DNA from: JBQCEE01 sp051960575
GTDB lineage: Bacteria > Actinomycetota > Actinomycetes > Mycobacteriales > Jatrophihabitantaceae
DNA length: 18,348 bases
Assembly (NCBI RefSeq): GCF_051960575.1
Contig: NZ_JBQCEE010000387.1
Span: forward strand, 1 to 18,348
Direction of reading: 5' to 3'
A model generated the notes under the pieces. The model did no database searches and was not told where the DNA came from. It saw only the letters and a program-made list of their open reading frames with translations. The position numbers and the translations under genes are program-made. This document shows, piece by piece, positions 15,766-18,348 of this stretch (position 1 is its first letter; the number at the start of each line of letters is the position of its first letter).

Positions 15766-16584
15766 CTACCCGAACCGCCCGTGCACGTAGTCCGCGGTGC
15801 GGGGGTCCTGCGGATCGCCGAACATCAGTTCCGTGGGTCCGTGCTCGACGATCGCGCCGGGCGTGCCCTGCTGTGCCAGGAAGAACGCGCACTGGTGCGA
15901 GACGCGCGCCGCCTGCTGCATGTTGTGCGTGACGATCACGATCGTCACGTCGTTCACGAGCTCGCCGATCGTGTCCTCGATGACCCGCGTGGAGGTCGGG
16001 TCGAGCGCCGAGCACGGCTCGTCCATGAGCAGCACGCGCGGCCGGACCGCGAGCGACCGTGCGATGCACAGGCGCTGCTGTTGGCCGCCTGACAACGCGC
16101 CGCCCGGCTGGTCGAGCCGGTCCTTCACCTCCATCCACAGACCCGCTCGCCGCAGCGACTCCTCGACGAGGCCGTCCTTGGTCGACTTCGCGACGCGTGT
16201 GCCGGTCAGCCGCAGCCCTGCCACGACGTTCTCGTAGATCGACATCGCCGGGAAGGGGTTCGGCTTCTGGAAGACCATGCCGATCGCGCGTCGGGCGTCG
16301 GTGAGTCGCCGTCCGGGCTCGTAGATGTCGACACCGTCGAGGCGGACCTCGCCGGCGAGCTTCGCCGAGGGCACGAGCTCGTGCATCCGGTTGAGGATGC
16401 GGAGGAAGGTCGACTTGCCGCAGCCGGACGGGCCGATCAGCGCGGTCACCTGACCCGCGGGCATGAGCAGCGAGACGCGGTCGAACACCTTGCGGTCACC
16501 GAACCACGCCGAGATGCTGCGCGCGTCGAGCTCGGCGAGCGCCCCCGGCCTAGCGGGGGCGCCGGCCGGATAGCTCTCCGGCAC
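15766..16584 (-). CDS. pstB: Phosphate ABC transporter ATP-binding protein PstB
   Basis: A 272-residue ATPase with PstB hallmarks: Walker A GPSGCGKST (51-59), then FLRILNRMHEL, Q-loop FQKPNPFPAMSIYENV (105-120), signature LSGGQQQRLCIARSLA (164-179), Walker B LLMDEPCSALDPTST (185-199), VTHNMQQAARVS (218-229) and the C-terminus ending in GRFG. PstB energises high-affinity phosphate import by PstA/PstC with PstS. The start is GTG at 16582-16584; no good ribosome site is seen, so a slightly different start is possible. It lies 23 bases after the fibronectin-III gene, and no pstS, pstC or pstA is in the window, so those genes may lie upstream of the right edge or elsewhere. Confidence 0.93.
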   Translation of the reverse strand: MPESYPAGAPARPGALAELDARSISAWFGDRKVFDRVSLLMPAGQVTALIGPSGCGKSTFLRILNRMHELVPSAKLAGEVRLDGVDIYEPGRRLTDARRAIGMVFQKPNPFPAMSIYENVVAGLRLTGTRVAKSTKDGLVEESLRRAGLWMEVKDRLDQPGGALSGGQQQRLCIARSLAVRPRVLLMDEPCSALDPTSTRVIEDTIGELVNDVTIVIVTHNMQQAARVSHQCAFFLAQQGTPGAIVEHGPTELMFGDPQDPRTADYVHGRFG

Positions 16585-16607
16585 GAGGAACTACGGCGCC
16601 GACGTCA

Positions 16608-18083
16608 TCAGGTCGCCTTCACCGTCACCACGGCCGACGTGCCGGCGGCCAGGGTGGCCGTCTTCGCACGGGTCACGCGGTACCGGTAGCTGCCCTTGGT
16701 CGGGAGCTTGACGGCGACCACGTAGCCGACGGTGGTCACACCGTTCGGCAGCTTCTGCCGCTTGAGCGTCGCGGTGGCCACGGTCTTCCAGGTGGTGCCG
16801 AACAGCCGCTGCAGCGAGACGCTGCCGCCGCCCGCGGGTGTCACGACACCGTAGATCTTCAGCGTGCCGCCGTGCCGGACCGAGGCGGGCTTCGCCGCGA
16901 TGCTGACCGTCTGGGCGACCGAGACGGTCCGCACCGCCGATGCGGCCGCCCTGTGGGTCGCCGTGGCTGCGTACTGCCACTGGAACTGCACGTTGGTCGT
17001 CGGCTTGTACGCGGCGCTCACACCACCGGCCGGACCCGACGTCACGGTCCTCACGAGCGTCCACGGCGCGTTGGGCGACGAGCGCCGGACGAGCTTCACG
17101 GACGCGCCAGCCAGGGCGGTGTTCGTGGTGGTGTCCCTGACCGAACCGGTCACGGTCACCGTGGTGCCGAAGCGGACGGCGGTCGGCGCCGCGATCGAGA
17201 CGGCGGTCGCGTCCGCAGTCGGCGTCACCGGCGACGACGCGGTCGAGTAGGCCCCGGTGCCGGCGCCGTCGATCGCCGCGACCCGGAAGACGTACGCGGT
17301 GCCGTTGGCCAGGCCGGTGATCTTCTCGGTCGTCGCGGCGTTGCCCTCGAACGACGTGTTCGTCGTCCAGGTGGAGCCGCCGTCGGTCGAGTACTGGACG
17401 TCGTACCCGGTCGCGACCTGGCTCGGTGCCGACCAGGACACCGTCGCCGACTGGTTGCCTGCCGTCGCGTGCACGTTCGTCGGAGCGTCCGGCACGGTGG
17501 CGGGGGCCGGGTAGACCTGCGTCCACGTCGTGCCGCTCACCAGGATGTCGGCGACGTCGTACTGGTTGTTCTGGTTGGCGCCGTTCGCCGTGACGAGCCG
17601 CACCTGGTACAGGTTCTGGTAGGCCGTGTTCGAGTCGTGCGCCGGGTCGTTCGGGAACTCGCTGATGAAGTCGTCGACGGTGAGGTCGGTGTTGAGACCG
17701 GCCGAGACCGGATGGCTCTGGCTCAACGCGGTGACTGGGGCCGGTCCGCTCGCGAGCGGGTAGTCCGTGGCCGAGCCGAGCGTGTCGACGTTCCACAGAC
17801 CGGGGACGGACGCCGGGTTCGGCTGCGCCATCTTGAGCAGTGTGGTGTGGTCGCCGCTGCGTCCGGCGACGCTGCCGACCGCGTAGGCGGCCATCGGCGC
17901 CGTCGTGGTCGAGCCCGAAGTGATGATGTTCCCGGTCGAGTCGTAGAACGTGATGGTCCCGACGGCGCCCGGGTCCGGCTCGTACGGCGGCTGCGCGGCG
18001 CTCGCGTTCGGAGCGACGGCCAGCAGGAACGTCGCGGCGAGGCCCGCGGCGGTGCCGCAGGCGAGCGGCGTGAGGCGAGTCAT
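16608..18083 (-). CDS. Secreted protein with a fibronectin type III domain and Ig-like repeats
   Basis: A 491-residue exported protein. Signal peptide 1-30 (MTRLTPLACG, then hydrophobic, cleavage near NASAA/QPP). An N-terminal domain (about 31-195) begins YEPDPGAVGTITFYDSTG, contains LYQVRLVTANGANQNNQYDV, and ends ADILVSGTTWTQVYP; I know no function for it. One fibronectin type III domain spans 197-288 (VPDAPTNVHATAGNQSATVS, GYDVQYSTDGGSTWT, ITGLANGTAYVFRVAAID). Two beta-sandwich repeats follow: 294-390 and 391-491 (both begin with VSIAAP/VSIAAKPxxVR, G-T or G-G-T, then LVRR/LQRL plus a Trp and T or TV). ATG at 18081-18083 with AAGGA five bases upstream. The protein has no transmembrane tail, so it is free or bound to a partner. 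Its close spacing with pstB suggests one transcript; role unknown, possibly a surface scaffold. Confidence 0.85.
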   Translation of the reverse strand: MTRLTPLACGTAAGLAATFLLAVAPNASAAQPPYEPDPGAVGTITFYDSTGNIITSGSTTTAPMAAYAVGSVAGRSGDHTTLLKMAQPNPASVPGLWNVDTLGSATDYPLASGPAPVTALSQSHPVSAGLNTDLTVDDFISEFPNDPAHDSNTAYQNLYQVRLVTANGANQNNQYDVADILVSGTTWTQVYPAPATVPDAPTNVHATAGNQSATVSWSAPSQVATGYDVQYSTDGGSTWTTNTSFEGNAATTEKITGLANGTAYVFRVAAIDGAGTGAYSTASSPVTPTADATAVSIAAPTAVRFGTTVTVTGSVRDTTTNTALAGASVKLVRRSSPNAPWTLVRTVTSGPAGGVSAAYKPTTNVQFQWQYAATATHRAAASAVRTVSVAQTVSIAAKPASVRHGGTLKIYGVVTPAGGGSVSLQRLFGTTWKTVATATLKRQKLPNGVTTVGYVVAVKLPTKGSYRYRVTRAKTATLAAGTSAVVTVKAT

Positions 18084-18156
18084 GAGTGTCCTTCCCCGGA
18101 TGTCGGTGTGGTGCTCGGTCGCGTGGCGCGTCGAGGTGGGTGGTGAGGTCGGTCGG

Positions 18157-18348
18157 TCAGGAACGATGGGAGACGACACGGCGGCGCCAGACGGCGATCG
18201 CGCCGAGAGCGACGGCCACGACCCACCAGGTGCCGTCGCTCGACGAGGACGTGGCCGCCGCCGACGCCGATGCGGGGCTGGTCGCCACGACGGATGGGGT
18301 CGTCGCCTGCGACGACTCGGCGCCGGCGCGCGCGCTGCCGGCGTCCGA
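18157..18348 (-). CDS. C-terminal part of a secreted, membrane-anchored protein (partial, 5' end outside window)
   Basis: The last 63 residues of a gene that enters from the right edge. It shows an Ala/Ser/Thr-rich linker (SPASASAAATSSSSDG), one hydrophobic segment (TWWVVAVALGAIAVW), then RRRVVSHRS. This is the architecture of a cell-surface protein tethered by its C-terminus; no LPxTG motif is present. It is 73 bases upstream of the fibronectin-III gene on the same strand, so probably co-transcribed with it and pstB. The linker-TM-Arg end also resembles the anchor of the 14978-15697 protein. The product cannot be identified without the missing N-terminus; a PstS-like binding protein is one speculation. 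Confidence 0.75.
   Translation of the reverse strand, partial: SDAGSARAGAESSQATTPSVVATSPASASAAATSSSSDGTWWVVAVALGAIAVWRRRVVSHRS

Noticed and set aside
15698..16138. Upstream extension of the 14978-15697 frame into pstB
   Set aside because: It overlaps the conserved C-terminal half of pstB and is Arg/His-rich without domain features; a signal peptide begins at 15697.
16872..18146. 424-residue plus-strand ORF opposite the fibronectin-III gene
   Set aside because: Arg/Gly/Val-rich shadow of a protein with a signal peptide and recognisable fibronectin-III repeats.

Overview
The window is very GC-rich chromosomal DNA with strong third-position G/C bias, dense gene packing, GTG/TTG starts and many ATGA stop/start overlaps. 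Together with a monoderm-type Flp/Tad pilus locus that has no secretin, this points to an actinomycete-like (Actinomycetota) bacterium. The start of a cheA gene suggests a chemosensory pathway. I cannot assign a genus.

Layout. (1) 1-2214: the 5' part of a CheA-type histidine kinase gene (Hpt domain, cut by the window edge), then two divergently transcribed receiver+LuxR-HTH regulators, each missing different receiver residues. (2) 2233-6835: a three-gene ABC export or lipoprotein-release type operon on the minus strand (1032-aa FtsX/MacB-like permease followed by two distinct ATPases, joined by ATGA overlaps). It is preceded by a possible promoter and a 15-codon leader ORF. (3) 6891-14099: a complete-looking Tad/Flp pilus operon on the minus strand, in transcription order flp, tadE, tadG-like, cpaB, cpaE/tadZ, cpaF/tadA, tadB, tadC. 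The last five genes are joined by 1-4 base overlaps, and a 15-bp perfect hairpin separates the pilin gene from the machinery genes. (4) 14274-14981: a compact prepilin peptidase on the plus strand, divergent from flp and probably leaderless. (5) 14978-18348: a minus-strand group with the 3' end of a membrane-anchored secreted protein, a secreted fibronectin-III protein, a PstB-type phosphate ABC ATPase without permease or PstS genes in view, and a secreted protein with a His-rich linker and a C-terminal membrane anchor.

How they work together. The Tad block should make a thin Flp pilus: peptidase 14274-14981 matures Flp and the TadE pseudopilin, CpaF powers the TadB/TadC platform, and CpaE positions it. 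The two degenerate regulators and CheA lie beside the ABC exporter and pilus genes, but a regulatory link is inference. The PstB/secreted-protein group is the least conventional part and the best candidate for something undescribed.

No tRNA, rRNA, CRISPR array, insertion sequence or long repeat was seen. No gene-free stretch exceeds about 180 bases. The many long overlapping frames on both strands are by-products of high GC.
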